Notes under the pieces: model-generated
Told to the model about the DNA's origin: nothing
The model's input: only the letters and a program-made list of their open reading frames with translations
Databases searched by the model: none
Shown here: positions 6,387-6,728 of the stretch, piece after piece
Numbering within the stretch: position 1 is the first letter of the stretch
Layout of the letters: every line of letters begins with the position of its first letter
NCBI GenBank assembly: GCA_903925515.1
Contig: CAIYFP010000407.1
Span: 1 to 6,728, forward strand
From: an uncultured Verrucomicrobiota bacterium
GTDB lineage: Bacteria; Verrucomicrobiota; Verrucomicrobiia; Limisphaerales; UBA9464
Reading direction: 5' to 3'
Length of the DNA: 6,728 nt
Position numbers and translations under genes: made by a program

Positions 6387-6728
6387 ATGAAGGCTGCGTG
6401 CGTGCTCCGTCTCCTCTCCCTTGCGCTTCCTCTGTCGCTGGCCCGGGCCGCGCTCTTCCCGGAGGCCTGCGAGGTCCGCCGCGAGTTCATCTACATGAAG
6501 GCGCCGTTCCCGGAATGCCATGCGTCCACGATCGTCCAAGCAGACGACGGGCTCGTCGCGGCATGGTTCGGCGGGACGCGGGAAAAACATCCCGACGTGG
6601 GCATCTGGGTGTCGCGCAATCATGGCGGCGAATGGTCCGCGCCGGTGGAGGTCGCGAACGGCGTCCAGCCGGACGGCTCGCGCGTCCCCACATGGAACCC
6701 CGTCCTGCATCGCGCCTCGGCATCGGAC
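6387..6728 (+). CDS. Secreted sialidase-family (BNR repeat) protein, N-terminal part only
   Basis: The frame is open from ATG 6387 to the window edge, giving the first 114 residues. A signal peptide is clear: MKAACVLRLL, a hydrophobic core, and probable cleavage after ARA near residue 21. The mature part contains FPECHASTIVQADDGLVAAW (41-60), FGGTREKHPDVGIW (61-74) and an Asp-box-like SRNHGGEW (76-83), as in the BNR/sialidase six-bladed propeller family (PF13088 type). It would act outside the cytoplasm on a glycan. The RIP motif that supplies the first arginine of true sialidases is replaced by ECHAS, so sialidase activity is uncertain. No Shine-Dalgarno sequence precedes the ATG, which lies 93 bases after the permease stop. 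Confidence 0.82.
   Translation, partial: MKAACVLRLLSLALPLSLARAALFPEACEVRREFIYMKAPFPECHASTIVQADDGLVAAWFGGTREKHPDVGIWVSRNHGGEWSAPVEVANGVQPDGSRVPTWNPVLHRASASD

Noticed and set aside
4779..6710. A 643-codon open frame on the minus strand opposite the permease
   Set aside because: Same reasoning: biased composition, no recognisable motif, and it covers the end of the helicase, the whole permease and the start of the sialidase-like gene.

Overview
The window is a GC-rich stretch in which every recognisable gene lies on the + strand. It looks like the chromosome of a free-living bacterium. The bS21 sequence and a UPF0104-type membrane protein with a long tryptophan-rich first loop remind me of Verrucomicrobiota or another PVC lineage. 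That placement is recalled family resemblance, not a search result, so treat it as moderate confidence. I see no insertion sequence, phage gene, CRISPR array, tRNA or rRNA.

Layout. Positions 1-228 are a leader without a recognisable gene. It holds two AGGAGG sequences and a pyrimidine tract complementary to the rpsU ribosome binding site. rpsU (bS21, 229-426) follows and is closed by a strong GC hairpin terminator (449-482). A tightly packed run comes next: a TIM-barrel sugar phosphate isomerase/epimerase-like protein (549-1481), a multi-pass UPF0104/YbhN-type membrane protein (about 1517-2611), a DinG-family Fe-S helicase (about 2630-4843) and an APC-superfamily amino acid permease (4896-6293). 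Gaps in this run are 18 to 52 bases, so it may be one transcript. The window ends inside a secreted BNR/sialidase-fold protein (6387 onward) that is cut by the window edge.

How the genes relate. The genes do not form one obvious pathway. They look like housekeeping and accessory-metabolism genes that share a strand: translation (bS21), carbohydrate chemistry, envelope lipid or membrane function, DNA repair, amino acid uptake and, at the end, extracellular glycan recognition or cleavage. I did not find a convincing new multi-gene system. The points most worth a second look are smaller: possible sequestration of the Shine-Dalgarno sequence upstream of rpsU and of the permease, a codon-aligned 21-base tandem duplication inside a permease membrane helix, a strong NCA codon preference before Trp linked to many CATGG words, alternating G-ending and C-ending codon blocks, and a sialidase-like protein that lacks the usual N-terminal RIP motif.
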